Assembly: GCA_963669435.1 (NCBI GenBank) | Contig: OY770025.1 | Coordinates: 3,100,001-3,164,000 of the forward strand | From: CALJFL01 sp963669435 | GTDB taxonomy: Bacteria > Pseudomonadota > Gammaproteobacteria > Pseudomonadales > Halieaceae | Length of the DNA stretch: 64,000 nt | Direction of reading: 5' to 3' | Shown: one piece after another, positions 24,728-33,603 of the stretch | Numbering within the stretch: position 1 is the first letter of the stretch | Layout: every line of letters starts with the position of its first letter | Notes under the pieces: model-generated | What the model was told of the DNA's origin: nothing | Databases searched by the model: none | Seen by the model: only the letters and a program-made list of their open reading frames with translations | Program-made: the position numbers and the translations under genes

Positions 24728-26659
24728 ATGACAGACAGCAAAAAGACAGGGGAAATTACCCGCAGGGATTTCGTGAAAGGCACCTTGATTGGTTCAGGCG
24801 CAGCCTTGCTGAATATGCCGGCGCCACTGTATGGCTCGGCCGGACAACTGCCTGTTCACTCCTGGAACGGTTACGCCGGTACAGGAGACTACGCTCTCTC
24901 CAACGGAAACACCGAAAGCATCCGCACTGCTGCACACCTTATCCGCGATGGAAAATTCGATGATCTATTAGAGGGCGTCATTGATACCGGCGAATCCTAT
25001 GATCTGGTCGTGGTCGGCGGTGGATTCGCTGGGCTATCGGCTGCGCGTACTTTCCTCAGAGAAGCGAAGCCAGGCCAGACCTGCCTCCTTCTGGAGAATC
25101 ACGCACTCCCCGGCGGGGAAGCGAAACGCAACGAGTTTACTGTTGACGGTTACCGGATCAGTGGTCCCCAGGGTTCCAATGTGTCTGTTGTGCCCTGGGA
25201 GAAAGGCGGCTGGTACGACGAGCTCTGGCACGATTTGGGTATACCGCGAGAACCTGAGTTTCAAAAGCTTACTGGTTATCAGGGTAACCTTCGCCTGTCT
25301 CCCACCAATTACATGCCCATGTTCGGCCTCGCTGAGCAAATGGCCAGTGCCGGTTATTTCTTTGATAAGAAAACGTTCGGGCTCAAGGAGTCTTACTGGG
25401 ACATAGACTCGAGTCAGAACGCCTATGCGAATACGCCATTCACCAACAAGGAAAAAGCTGATCTGGGGAGGCTGCGTCGCGGTGATGGCCGCAATACAGC
25501 GGGTGAGCACTGGGAGCAATGGCTGGACAGCATCACCTACCATCAATACCTGAGCGATGTGCTGGATATTGAACCTCGTGTCATCAATTGGCTGAACATG
25601 ACGCTCTCGACTACCGGTGGCCTCGGGTGTGACGCGGTATCAGCCAAGTTTGCCATGGTGGCGGGCTCCCCGGGTTTTGATAAAGGCTTTGGCGGACCTT
25701 CCCTCTACCGGTTCAGTCCGGATGATACCGAGGGTGCCGGTGTCTTTTGTTTTCCCGGCGGTAACGATGCCGTGTACCGCCTTACGCTGAAATCTGTACT
25801 ACCGAATGTAATAGCCGGCGGTCAATCCTTTGAAGAAATTCATGACGGGGCTTATCGGTTTGATCAATTTGATCGGGCCGATAATCGCTTGCGCATGCGC
25901 TTGAATGCAACCGCCGTTCAGATTGAACATGATGGCACAGTGGAATCTGCGAACGGTGTGGTTGTCACCTACCAGAAAGAGGGGAAGGTTTATCGCGTGA
26001 GGGCCAGGGGATTGGTTTCCTCTATCGGTGGATGGGTTAACAAGCATATTGTTAAGGATCTGCCGGATCGCTACAGCCAGGCCTACGGAGAACTGGTTTA
26101 TGGGTCGAACATGATTGTTAATGTCGCGCTCAGGAACTGGAAGCCGATGGCGAAGTTGGGTATCAGTGCCTGCCATTTTTTCTCTGACCGTGGGCTAGGT
26201 GCATTCTGCAATATTAAGCGACCGATGATTTTTGGTGACAACCAGTCTCCACTTGATCCTGCGAAGCCCGCAGTGCTGACATTCTATGCAGGGTTTCCTA
26301 AACCCGGTTTACCGGCGCGTGAGCAGGCAGCGGCCATAAGGTGGGAGTTGTTATCTAAAAGTTATGCGGACATTGAGGGGGCGGTTCGCGAACAATTGAC
26401 GGAGATGTTCGGTGCGCTGGGTTTTAATGCTGATAGAGACATCGCGGGTATCACGGTCAACCGCTGGGGTCATTCGTATATAGCTAGCTTACCGGGCTTC
26501 TTTTATGGCAAAGAGGGTAGGCCCGCGCCGCAGAATGTAATAAGCAACCGATTTGGGCGGATTGCGTTCGGCCATTCTGAAAACAACGGTCTTCAGGAAT
26601 GGTTTGGCGCAGCCGAGCATGGTGAAAGAGCGGCAAGACAGGTCATGCAAGTGCTTTAG
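24728..26659 (+). CDS. Tat-exported FAD amine oxidoreductase, spermidine-dehydrogenase-like
   Basis: A 643-residue flavoprotein. A twin-arginine signal (TRRDFVKGTLIGSGAALL, Arg12/13) is followed by a ~50-residue linker and the FAD-binding loop YDLVVVGGGFAGLSAA (GGG at 97-99); ENHALPGGEAKRNEF is the second flavin contact. Length, Tat signal and the linker phrase RDGKFDDLLEGVIDTGESYDLVVVGGG resemble Pseudomonas SpdH, which oxidises spermidine in the periplasm. The next two genes, an aminotransferase and an aldehyde dehydrogenase, fit the onward oxidation of an aminoaldehyde. Another amine or a prenyl substrate remains possible. Confidence 0.82.
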   Translation: MTDSKKTGEITRRDFVKGTLIGSGAALLNMPAPLYGSAGQLPVHSWNGYAGTGDYALSNGNTESIRTAAHLIRDGKFDDLLEGVIDTGESYDLVVVGGGFAGLSAARTFLREAKPGQTCLLLENHALPGGEAKRNEFTVDGYRISGPQGSNVSVVPWEKGGWYDELWHDLGIPREPEFQKLTGYQGNLRLSPTNYMPMFGLAEQMASAGYFFDKKTFGLKESYWDIDSSQNAYANTPFTNKEKADLGRLRRGDGRNTAGEHWEQWLDSITYHQYLSDVLDIEPRVINWLNMTLSTTGGLGCDAVSAKFAMVAGSPGFDKGFGGPSLYRFSPDDTEGAGVFCFPGGNDAVYRLTLKSVLPNVIAGGQSFEEIHDGAYRFDQFDRADNRLRMRLNATAVQIEHDGTVESANGVVVTYQKEGKVYRVRARGLVSSIGGWVNKHIVKDLPDRYSQAYGELVYGSNMIVNVALRNWKPMAKLGISACHFFSDRGLGAFCNIKRPMIFGDNQSPLDPAKPAVLTFYAGFPKPGLPAREQAAAIRWELLSKSYADIEGAVREQLTEMFGALGFNADRDIAGITVNRWGHSYIASLPGFFYGKEGRPAPQNVISNRFGRIAFGHSENNGLQEWFGAAEHGERAARQVMQVL

Positions 26660-26760
26660 GCAGGTGTCGTGAAGCGCTAACGTCTTGTCGCTTCGGGTTA
26701 AGCGCCTCCCAGGTGGCTCATCTAGACTCAAAGCTCACAGGATTTTCATGAGCCACAGCT

Positions 26761-28143
26761 ATGGCTGCTCAACCACAGGAAAACAAGCGCCCAGACCCCC
26801 ACGTCGCGCTCCACGCATCGGTGGTTGGGGATTACCTGGAACGAACCCCGGGTTCGCGAGCCCTCCACGAACGCGCCAGAAAATCGCTCGCCGGGGGCGT
26901 CTCAGGAAATCTTCGCTACTTTGCGCCGTACCCTCTGTACATTCAATCTGCTGCAGGCTCCCATACTACCGACGTTGACGGTAATCAGTACGTTGATTGT
27001 TTCAGTGCGAACGGTCCAATGCTCTTGGGTCACAATCACCCAAAGCTGCTAGCTGCTGCTGAAAAGGTTAGCCAGCTCGGGGCGCTGCCGCTTAACCCGG
27101 AAATTATGGTGGAGTGCGCAGAGCGCGTGCAGGAAGTCGTGCCGTGCGCCGAACGCGTAAGGTTCCTCAATACCGGTACCGAGGCGGTGATGACGGCTGT
27201 CCGCATAGCTCGGGCTTTCACCGGTAAATCCGGACTCGTCAAATTCCATGGCCACTACCATGGTCAGGATGACCAGTTCCTGATTGGTATAGATACCAGT
27301 GACGCGCTGTTCTCGGCTGGTGTTCCCTCAGAAGCCCCGTCACCGATTCGATTGTGCCGCTACCTCGACTTGCAGCAGCTCGAGTCCTTATTCGCGAGCG
27401 ACAAAGATATAGCCGCGGTGATACTTGATCCAGCCATGCATGCTGGTGGCTTGTGGGGGAGTGATTCCTCCAAGCTCGCAGCATTGCGCGAACTCACTCA
27501 ACAACATGGTGTGTTGTTAATCTTTGACGAGGTGATCTCTGGCTGTCGGCTCGCCCCCGGCGGTGCCCAACAATACTTTGACGTGACACCCGATCTCGTC
27601 ACCATGGCGAAAGCCCTCGCCGCTGGAGAAAAGCTCTCTCTGGTGGCAGGTAGTGCCCAGGTGATGAGTGTGGTGGATCCGTTAGCGCAAGCGAATACGC
27701 CAAGGGTGTTTCAGTCTGGCACCGTCAATGATGGTCCAGTGGCGCTGGCTACGGCGTCGGCTGCTTTAGCAGAGTATGAACGCCTGTTCGAAGTGGGCGA
27801 GTACCGGCGGTTGGAAGCCGATGTGAAGTCCGTTGCCCAAGCGCTGGAGCAGGGCTTTCGCGGCGCTGGAATCCCGTGTCAAATCAATCACCTCGCGTCC
27901 ATGCTGCAAATACACCTCGGGAGTAATGAACTCACGTTCGAGACAGCAAAGCCCGACCACGCTGAATTACTGGAACTATTCTATCTGGCGCTACTGAACC
28001 AGGGTGTGATGCTGTCATTGCCCACCTCTAACCATATCTATTTTTCTTTTGCCCACACGGCAGAGGACTTTGCCTTCATTAAAACCAAGATCAGTTACGT
28101 ATTCGAACACTACGATTTCCGTAAACTGGCGACAACCGAATAG
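26761..28143 (+). CDS. Class III PLP-dependent aminotransferase
   Basis: A 460-residue aminotransferase of the glutamate-1-semialdehyde mutase-like branch. The cofactor-binding region is FLNTGTEAVMTAVRIARAFTG, Asp256 lies in IFDEVISGCR and the Schiff-base lysine is Lys284 in LVTMAKALAAGEKLS. The usual glycine pair after the lysine (KxxGGG) is replaced by ALAAGE, so it is a divergent member and not HemL itself. It lies 101 bases after the flavoprotein and 5 before the aldehyde dehydrogenase frame, consistent with one operon acting on omega-amino acids or amines. Confidence 0.88.
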   Translation: MAAQPQENKRPDPHVALHASVVGDYLERTPGSRALHERARKSLAGGVSGNLRYFAPYPLYIQSAAGSHTTDVDGNQYVDCFSANGPMLLGHNHPKLLAAAEKVSQLGALPLNPEIMVECAERVQEVVPCAERVRFLNTGTEAVMTAVRIARAFTGKSGLVKFHGHYHGQDDQFLIGIDTSDALFSAGVPSEAPSPIRLCRYLDLQQLESLFASDKDIAAVILDPAMHAGGLWGSDSSKLAALRELTQQHGVLLIFDEVISGCRLAPGGAQQYFDVTPDLVTMAKALAAGEKLSLVAGSAQVMSVVDPLAQANTPRVFQSGTVNDGPVALATASAALAEYERLFEVGEYRRLEADVKSVAQALEQGFRGAGIPCQINHLASMLQIHLGSNELTFETAKPDHAELLELFYLALLNQGVMLSLPTSNHIYFSFAHTAEDFAFIKTKISYVFEHYDFRKLATTE

Positions 28144-28166
28144 CCAATTTGGCAGGGAGCTCTACC

Positions 28167-29591
28167 ATGCAAGAAACAACAACTCTGGCACTTGATGCCC
28201 TGTTCGCCAAACAGAGGGCTGCTTTCAAGGCTGATAACAATCCCAGCTATGAACAGCGCATGCGGTGGCTACATTCTCTTGAAAAAATGATGGTCGACTT
28301 ACGCCTGGACATACAAAAAGCGGTCTCAGAGGACTTCGCGGTACACAGCCCGGAGATTACTGACATTTTTGAAACTGGCGGTGTTTTAGGGCGCAACCGG
28401 TACATCCAGGCTTTCCTTGAAGAGTGGATGGCTCCGAGCGAGAGGGCGCTGCCACCTGAGGCACATGGTTCTTCGACCTGCGAGGTCATTCTTCAGCCCC
28501 AGGGCGTGATGGGCAATATCTCGCCGTGGAACTTCCCCATCGAATGCTCGCTGGTGATGGTGAACGAAATGCTTGCCGCCGGAAACCGGGTGATCGTCAA
28601 AGTCTCGGAGTTAGCCCCCGCTACCGCTCGCTTGTTGCAGGAACGGGTGGGGGATTACTTCGACGAGGATGTGCTGGCGATAGTCGTCGGTGGCATCGAA
28701 TTTTCCCAGTACTTTGCCTCACTTCCCTGGGACCACCTGACTTATACCGGGAATACCGAAGTTGGCAGGTTAATTATGCAGGCTGCTGCCAAGAATCTGA
28801 CGCCCGTGACGCTCGAACTCGGCGGTAAGAATCCGACCATCTTTTTGGAAGATGGCATCGATGAGCAGCATATACTCGAATACCTGAGCTTTAAGTTCTG
28901 TAAGAGCGGTCAGATCTGTACCTCACCCGACTACGCCCTGGTACCCGAGGGTCGCCTGGAGGAGTGGATAAGTATTGCCAAATCCGTCTGGCAAAAGGCT
29001 TATCCAGAATATATTGGCCATCCCGATGTCACGGGCATTATTAATGAGCGTCACTATACAAGGTTAACGAACGCCCTTGATGAGGCCAGACAAAGAGGTG
29101 CGGAGGTCATCGCACTGAGCGATGAGGAACCTGACCCCGTAACCCGTCAGATGCCCATGTATCTGGTAGTGAACCCCGCCGAAGAGCTCACAGTAATGCG
29201 TGACGAGGTTTTCGGGCCCATTACTCCAATCAAGACCTATAAAACGGTCGAAGAGGCCTATGCCTACATTGCTGATAGAGATCGACCACTGGCTTCCTAT
29301 CTGGTGACAGCCGCCAGGAAAGAGGAGGACGTACAGGCTTTCAAACATGGAGTTATCTCGGGTGGCGCTGGCATTAATGTGTTCGGCTTTCAGGCTGCAT
29401 GGCCAGGGGCGCCTTTTGGGGGTGTAGGTGCCAGTGGGATTGGATGTCACGCTGGCAAGGAAGGCTTTGTAAACTATTGTCACTCGAAGACCGTATTCAA
29501 CTGCGCGCCTGATAACCCTGTGAAGGTGTCGGTTTGTGCCCCCTACGGCGATATCACCAAAGCTGTGGCTAACGCTGCATTTCCTGAATAG
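28167..29591 (+). CDS. NAD(P)-dependent aldehyde dehydrogenase (coniferyl-aldehyde-dehydrogenase-like)
   Basis: A 474-residue ALDH. Catalytic Cys251 is in KSGQICTSPD, Glu217 in LELGGKNP, Asn122 in SPWNFP and the cofactor lysine at 145. The wording FASLPWDHLTYTGNTEVGRLIMQAAAKNLTPVTLELGGK is shared with class 3-like coniferyl aldehyde dehydrogenases, split here for length. ATG 28167 is chosen over a TTG at 28149 because GGGAG precedes it. Third gene of the amine operon; it would oxidise the aldehyde released upstream to an acid. Confidence 0.92.
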   Translation: MQETTTLALDALFAKQRAAFKADNNPSYEQRMRWLHSLEKMMVDLRLDIQKAVSEDFAVHSPEITDIFETGGVLGRNRYIQAFLEEWMAPSERALPPEAHGSSTCEVILQPQGVMGNISPWNFPIECSLVMVNEMLAAGNRVIVKVSELAPATARLLQERVGDYFDEDVLAIVVGGIEFSQYFASLPWDHLTYTGNTEVGRLIMQAAAKNLTPVTLELGGKNPTIFLEDGIDEQHILEYLSFKFCKSGQICTSPDYALVPEGRLEEWISIAKSVWQKAYPEYIGHPDVTGIINERHYTRLTNALDEARQRGAEVIALSDEEPDPVTRQMPMYLVVNPAEELTVMRDEVFGPITPIKTYKTVEEAYAYIADRDRPLASYLVTAARKEEDVQAFKHGVISGGAGINVFGFQAAWPGAPFGGVGASGIGCHAGKEGFVNYCHSKTVFNCAPDNPVKVSVCAPYGDITKAVANAAFPE

Positions 29592-29685
29592 CGAGAGTTT
29601 GTGGCTGCAGTGGGCTGGCCTTTCGGTCGCTGCCCCCAACCCCCCCACACGGTAATTGTTGCGATGAAGATCGTGAGCGTTGTAC

Positions 29686-29868
29686 CTAATCAGCTTCAGG
29701 CGTGATCTCGCGCAGCTTGAACACCCCTATTGTGGCGCTGTCGTGCGCCAGACCTTTCCCCGCTAGCTCAAAGTGGTAATCGCTGAATCCTTAAGCGTTG
29801 CCCGTGGTTACGTCAAGTATTGCTAGCCTGCCGCCATAAAACTGATTGGCCCACCGCAGGGTATGCAT
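29686..29868 (-). pseudogene. Decayed 3' end of an unidentified gene
   Basis: Reading the minus strand from 29868, 25 codons (MHTLRWANQFYGGRLAILD and more) run into a TAA at 29793-29791, then continue in the same frame for 34 codons (GFSDYHFELAGKGLAHDSA and IGVFKLREITPEAD) to a TAG at 29688-29686. The two halves join into one coherent, protein-like sequence, so this looks like the C-terminal relic of a gene inactivated by a nonsense change and 5' deletion. The family is not recognised. No coding signal continues upstream of 29868. Confidence 0.6.
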
Positions 29869-30023
29869 TTAAGTGTTATACCACAACGTGTTTGTCCCGC
29901 GACGATGATGTTTTGTGTGAGTATGTAACTCTCTTACCTTGGAATCTATGCGAGTGCGGTTCGATACTCCGTGTTATGCGATGCACATGGCCAATTGCAG
30001 ATTTGCTTGCTTGAGGGGGCATA

Positions 30024-30054
30024 AAAAAGGGCCAACCCCCGAAGGAGTTGGCCC
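30024..30054 (-). terminator. Intrinsic terminator of the TonB receptor gene
   Basis: GGGCCAAC (30029-30036) and GTTGGCCC (30047-30054) form a perfect 8-bp stem that can extend toward a CGAA tetraloop with one mismatch. On the minus strand the stem is followed by TTTTTTAT. It lies 27 bases after the receptor stop codon. Confidence 0.9.
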
Positions 30055-30080
30055 AAGCACACAGTCAATCGATTAGCGAT

Positions 30081-32210
30081 TTACCACGAGTACCTGACAT
30101 TGGCGCCGTACCAGCGCTCGAAGCCGAGAATATTTTCATGGGAGCCGAAGAAGGCCGTGGCATCGATGGCGAAAGTTCTGTACTCCTCATCGGTCAGGTT
30201 CTTGACAAATACCGAGCCGCTCCAGGCACCATTGTCTGTCTCAAACCCAATTCTGGCGTTCACCACACCGTAGGAATCTTCCAGTATGGGTTCTGACGTG
30301 GCCAGGTTGAATTTGTGATCATCTTTCCAGAAGAAATCTGCCTGGGCGGACATATAGCCATTGAAAGCAGGCCATGCATAGCGGGCGAGGCCGTTAACTG
30401 TCCACTCTGGGGAGAGAGGGGGTATTTCCTCTCCGGTTGGGAACGTGACGCGATCTTCCAACTCGGTGACTTCGCTATCCAGGTAGGACACGCCCAGCAT
30501 CAGGTCTAATCCTTCCACGGGGTTCATGATCAATTCGAGTTCACCACCGTAGTTCTCTGCATCCGCATTGAACAGTAAGGTGTTGAAGAAGGGGTCGATA
30601 TTGAAGGCCTGGTAATCCTCATAGTCGTAATAGTAGATCGACGCGTTTAGTCGCGTGTTCTCACCCAGGGTGGATTTAAAGCCAATTTCGTAGGATGTCA
30701 GGGTTTCGCCGTCGTACTCAATTGCTGTGCCATCGACGGGTGTGAGAGGCAGGTTGAACCCGCCAGACTTTATACCGCGACTGACGCCTGCATAGATCAG
30801 CCAGTCGTCATTCGGGCGGTAGTCTAGTTGCAACTTGGCTGAATAGTCATCGTCGTCAAAGTCACTGGTGTAATCAGTGAATCCGAAGTCCGGCGCTTTC
30901 AGATCATAGTCTTTCTCGTCTCTGTTAAGGCGCAGGCCTGCTGTCAACGCCAGCGTATCACTCAGGTCGATTTCAGTTTGGCCGAACAGGGCATAGGTCG
31001 TTGTATCTTGCACAGCGTCAACCCCAAACACTGCCCCGGGGCCAAAAAATATGTCGCCGAACTCACTTACGGCAACTTCATTGTCGATGTCCAGGTAAAA
31101 GACTCCCAGTACGGATCGATGGCTGTCTCCCTCCCAGTTTACGCGTATCTCCTGGGACACCTGGTCCACCTCTACCTCTTGAATGTAGTGGAATAGAGAG
31201 TTGGGAGATACATCGGCGTCTTCCGCATATTCGCTGTCCACATCCTGGTAATTGGTTATCGAGGTTAGTGTGGCATTACCGATATCCCAGGTGATGGTCA
31301 GGCCAAACTCATTAATTTCGGTAGTCTGGTAGGGGTCGAAGTCATTCTCGACGGTGTAGGGGTCACCATCCGCATCGGAATAACCGAAGAAATCGGTTTC
31401 TGTACCGGGTAGCAGGCCGAATGAATAGCCGCCTGGCGAGGCATCTTCATCGGAGTACTGCGCTTTGAACAGGATGGATAGATCGTCGGAAGGTTCAAAC
31501 AAGAGCTTACCGCGGAGGGAGTAATCATCCGTTCTGCGGATATCATCCGAAGCACCAGGAAACTGGTTTTCAATGAGCCCGTCGTCTTTGTTGTAGATAA
31601 AGGCCAGTCGACCAGAAACTGTATCTGAGATGCCACCACCGATCGCGCCTTCAGCACGCTGCCGGCCGTCTTCCCCAAACTCGAGATCGATAAATCCTTC
31701 GAATTCCTGGGATGGATTCCGGGTTATATAGTGCACCAGGCCGCCCGTTGAATTCCTGCCGAACAGCGTACCTTGTGGTCCCCGAAGGACTTCTGCTCTT
31801 TCAATATCGAATAGGCTGAAGCGGGTTGAGACATTCGAGCTTATGTAGGCTTCATCAATATAGACAGCGATTGGCGCTTCCTGGTTTGCAGAGAAATCGT
31901 TCTGCCCCACGCCACGAATGTTGAAGGTACTGATAGCGCCGCCACCGTAGCCATTGGCATCCAGCCCGGGAGTGTGCGCAACCAGGTCCATCGAGTTATT
32001 GAATCCCAGGGCGTCCAATTGATCACCACTGTAAGCGGTGACCGAAACGCCCACATCCTGCAGATTCTGCTCGCGCTTCTGAGCAGTAACCACGACCTCT
32101 TCCAGCACGTTAGACTGGGCGAAGGCATCTAGGGGCGCGGTTACACCGGTGACAACCGCGGGGATGCAGCATATGGCGAGGGGGCGTTTCTTTATTTTTA
32201 GACTTGGCAT
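30081..32210 (-). CDS. TonB-dependent outer-membrane receptor
   Basis: A 709-residue receptor. A signal peptide ends near residue 32 (DAFAQS), then the TonB box region LEEVVVTAQKREQNLQDVGVSV, the plug domain (RGVGQNDFSANQEAPIAVYID, ERAEVLRGPQGTLFGRNSTGG) and a 22-strand barrel ending in the aromatic NVRYSW. The VVVTAQKR start is typical of the receptors expanded in sphingomonads and Halieaceae, which take up plant, lipid or aromatic compounds more than iron. It follows the double-VOC gene by 44 bases with GGAGAAAG ahead of its ATG, so both are likely one transcript. Ligand unknown. Confidence 0.95.
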   Translation of the reverse strand: MPSLKIKKRPLAICCIPAVVTGVTAPLDAFAQSNVLEEVVVTAQKREQNLQDVGVSVTAYSGDQLDALGFNNSMDLVAHTPGLDANGYGGGAISTFNIRGVGQNDFSANQEAPIAVYIDEAYISSNVSTRFSLFDIERAEVLRGPQGTLFGRNSTGGLVHYITRNPSQEFEGFIDLEFGEDGRQRAEGAIGGGISDTVSGRLAFIYNKDDGLIENQFPGASDDIRRTDDYSLRGKLLFEPSDDLSILFKAQYSDEDASPGGYSFGLLPGTETDFFGYSDADGDPYTVENDFDPYQTTEINEFGLTITWDIGNATLTSITNYQDVDSEYAEDADVSPNSLFHYIQEVEVDQVSQEIRVNWEGDSHRSVLGVFYLDIDNEVAVSEFGDIFFGPGAVFGVDAVQDTTTYALFGQTEIDLSDTLALTAGLRLNRDEKDYDLKAPDFGFTDYTSDFDDDDYSAKLQLDYRPNDDWLIYAGVSRGIKSGGFNLPLTPVDGTAIEYDGETLTSYEIGFKSTLGENTRLNASIYYYDYEDYQAFNIDPFFNTLLFNADAENYGGELELIMNPVEGLDLMLGVSYLDSEVTELEDRVTFPTGEEIPPLSPEWTVNGLARYAWPAFNGYMSAQADFFWKDDHKFNLATSEPILEDSYGVVNARIGFETDNGAWSGSVFVKNLTDEEYRTFAIDATAFFGSHENILGFERWYGANVRYSW

Positions 32211-32254
32211 GAGCTTTCTCCGATTTCTAATTGTGCGTGTTTATTTTCAATTTA

Positions 32255-33319
32255 CTAGCTGTTATCGCGCTTATGCAGGGCGCTGGTTTCTTTGGGCCCG
32301 CGCTCGTATATCTCGATGGTTAGTCCGCAGCTCACTTCCTGAGGAAAGTAGGCGATTCTCTCGCCGCTGCTCGGTATCAGTTGCGCTTTTTGGCCATCGG
32401 CGAGTGGCGTGCCGTCGAAGGTAACCATGTTCACGCCCCTGGACTTGACCAGATCGTAATAGGCGTCGATATCATCCACCTCGGCGATGATTTCTAGTGG
32501 ATGGCCGGACCCTTTTTCTTTGAGGGTATCCATGAGTGGGCCAGGGCCTGTGGGTTGAACCAGTTCCAGCCATACACCGTTGGCATCGATCCAGACCCCC
32601 TTGAATGCACCGAATTGCTGCTCAGATTCCTCGCCAAGATCAAAGTTGCCGTCACGCCGTCGCAGGCCCATGATGTCGGTATAAAACGCAGCAGTCTTCT
32701 CGGCATCCTCGACCAGTATTGAGACGTGGTCTATTCGGGGTGCGCTGGGGTCCTGAGTTACTCCCTGCCATTGCGCATCGCGGATATTTAGTAGGTTGGT
32801 GGTGTCACGGCTGATCTTCTCATAGACCTCAATAGTGGTTCCGCCACTGAGTTCCGTTGGCCAATAAGCGATTTTCTGACCGGTTTCATGGGAATCTTCA
32901 TTGCCTCGGACCCCCTCCTGGATCATGCCGCCGTTCTCTAGCGGAGATCCATCCATACTCAGCATCTGCACGCCTTGGTCTTCCATCTGCTGGAGAATGT
33001 CGACGTAGTCTTCATCGACCGCTTCGAAGTTAACCTCGACGATGGCGCCGTCACCTTTTTCTTCCAGGATGTCCTGGCCTGGCCCCGGGGAGGTGGGCAG
33101 TATCATCTCTAGCCATAAACCCTGGCCGTCGATGAAGACCGCTTCCATGCCACCGCATGTCGGATCATCGTCGCTCACCTCCACGATCATGGGGTGGCGC
33201 TTCCAACCGACTATATTGGTCAGAAAACTGGTAGTACGCTCCATGTCTTCAACCCAGATGGCCAGGTGGTCAAGGCGTAGCGGAGTTGTGGTTTCGGTCT
33301 TTAACTGAGGCTGTGCCAT
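32255..33319 (-). CDS. Tandem vicinal-oxygen-chelate (VOC) domain protein
   Basis: A 354-residue protein built from two similar VOC/glyoxalase modules, about residues 14-170 and 195-345. Each starts with a metal-ligand His (LRLDHLAIWVEDMERTTSF; PRIDHVSILVEDAEKTAAFY) and ends with a Glu (GGTTIEVYEK; CGLTIEIYER), and each has the GLWLEMI/GVWLELVQPT plus GPG motif. The metal triad per module is readable, so it may be a real dioxygenase, isomerase or lyase, but no substrate is evident. It probably heads an operon with the TonB receptor. Confidence 0.82.
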   Translation of the reverse strand: MAQPQLKTETTTPLRLDHLAIWVEDMERTTSFLTNIVGWKRHPMIVEVSDDDPTCGGMEAVFIDGQGLWLEMILPTSPGPGQDILEEKGDGAIVEVNFEAVDEDYVDILQQMEDQGVQMLSMDGSPLENGGMIQEGVRGNEDSHETGQKIAYWPTELSGGTTIEVYEKISRDTTNLLNIRDAQWQGVTQDPSAPRIDHVSILVEDAEKTAAFYTDIMGLRRRDGNFDLGEESEQQFGAFKGVWIDANGVWLELVQPTGPGPLMDTLKEKGSGHPLEIIAEVDDIDAYYDLVKSRGVNMVTFDGTPLADGQKAQLIPSSGERIAYFPQEVSCGLTIEIYERGPKETSALHKRDNS

Positions 33320-33603
33320 GTAGCTCTCCTGTTGCTTTACTAAACTAGAGAAATGATTTCAGTCTCAGTATCCGCTTGGCGGGTCCTGGAATCTCAACAC
33401 GAAATGACATTCTGTTAACTTGGAGTGTCACTTTGTGTTGCGGCAGGCGCTGTGAAATGGCAGCAAGTGAACAGCAGCGGGTCGCAGGTAACGGGAATTG
33501 TTCCGGTTGAAAACGGTTGGTCGGAATGACAAAGTAACCGTTGTGCAGAGGGCATGTGCCGTATGCTTCTGCCTTTAAGTCTCTGAAATAATTAGATTAA
33601 TTA
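33320..33603. promoter_or_regulatory. Divergent control region with dyad and TGACA repeats
   Basis: CACGAAATGACATTC (33398-33412) and GAGTGTCACTTTGTG (33423-33437) are inverted copies matching at 12 of 15 positions with a 10-nt spacer. A further direct copy of the half-site (GGAATGACAAAGTAAC) starts at 33515. The region separates the VOC-TonB operon from the AraC gene, whose product is the natural candidate to bind here. Confidence 0.55.

Noticed and set aside
29592..29640. Possible terminator after the aldehyde dehydrogenase gene
   Set aside because: Pairing around GGCC-TTTC-GGTC is imperfect and there is no T-run.
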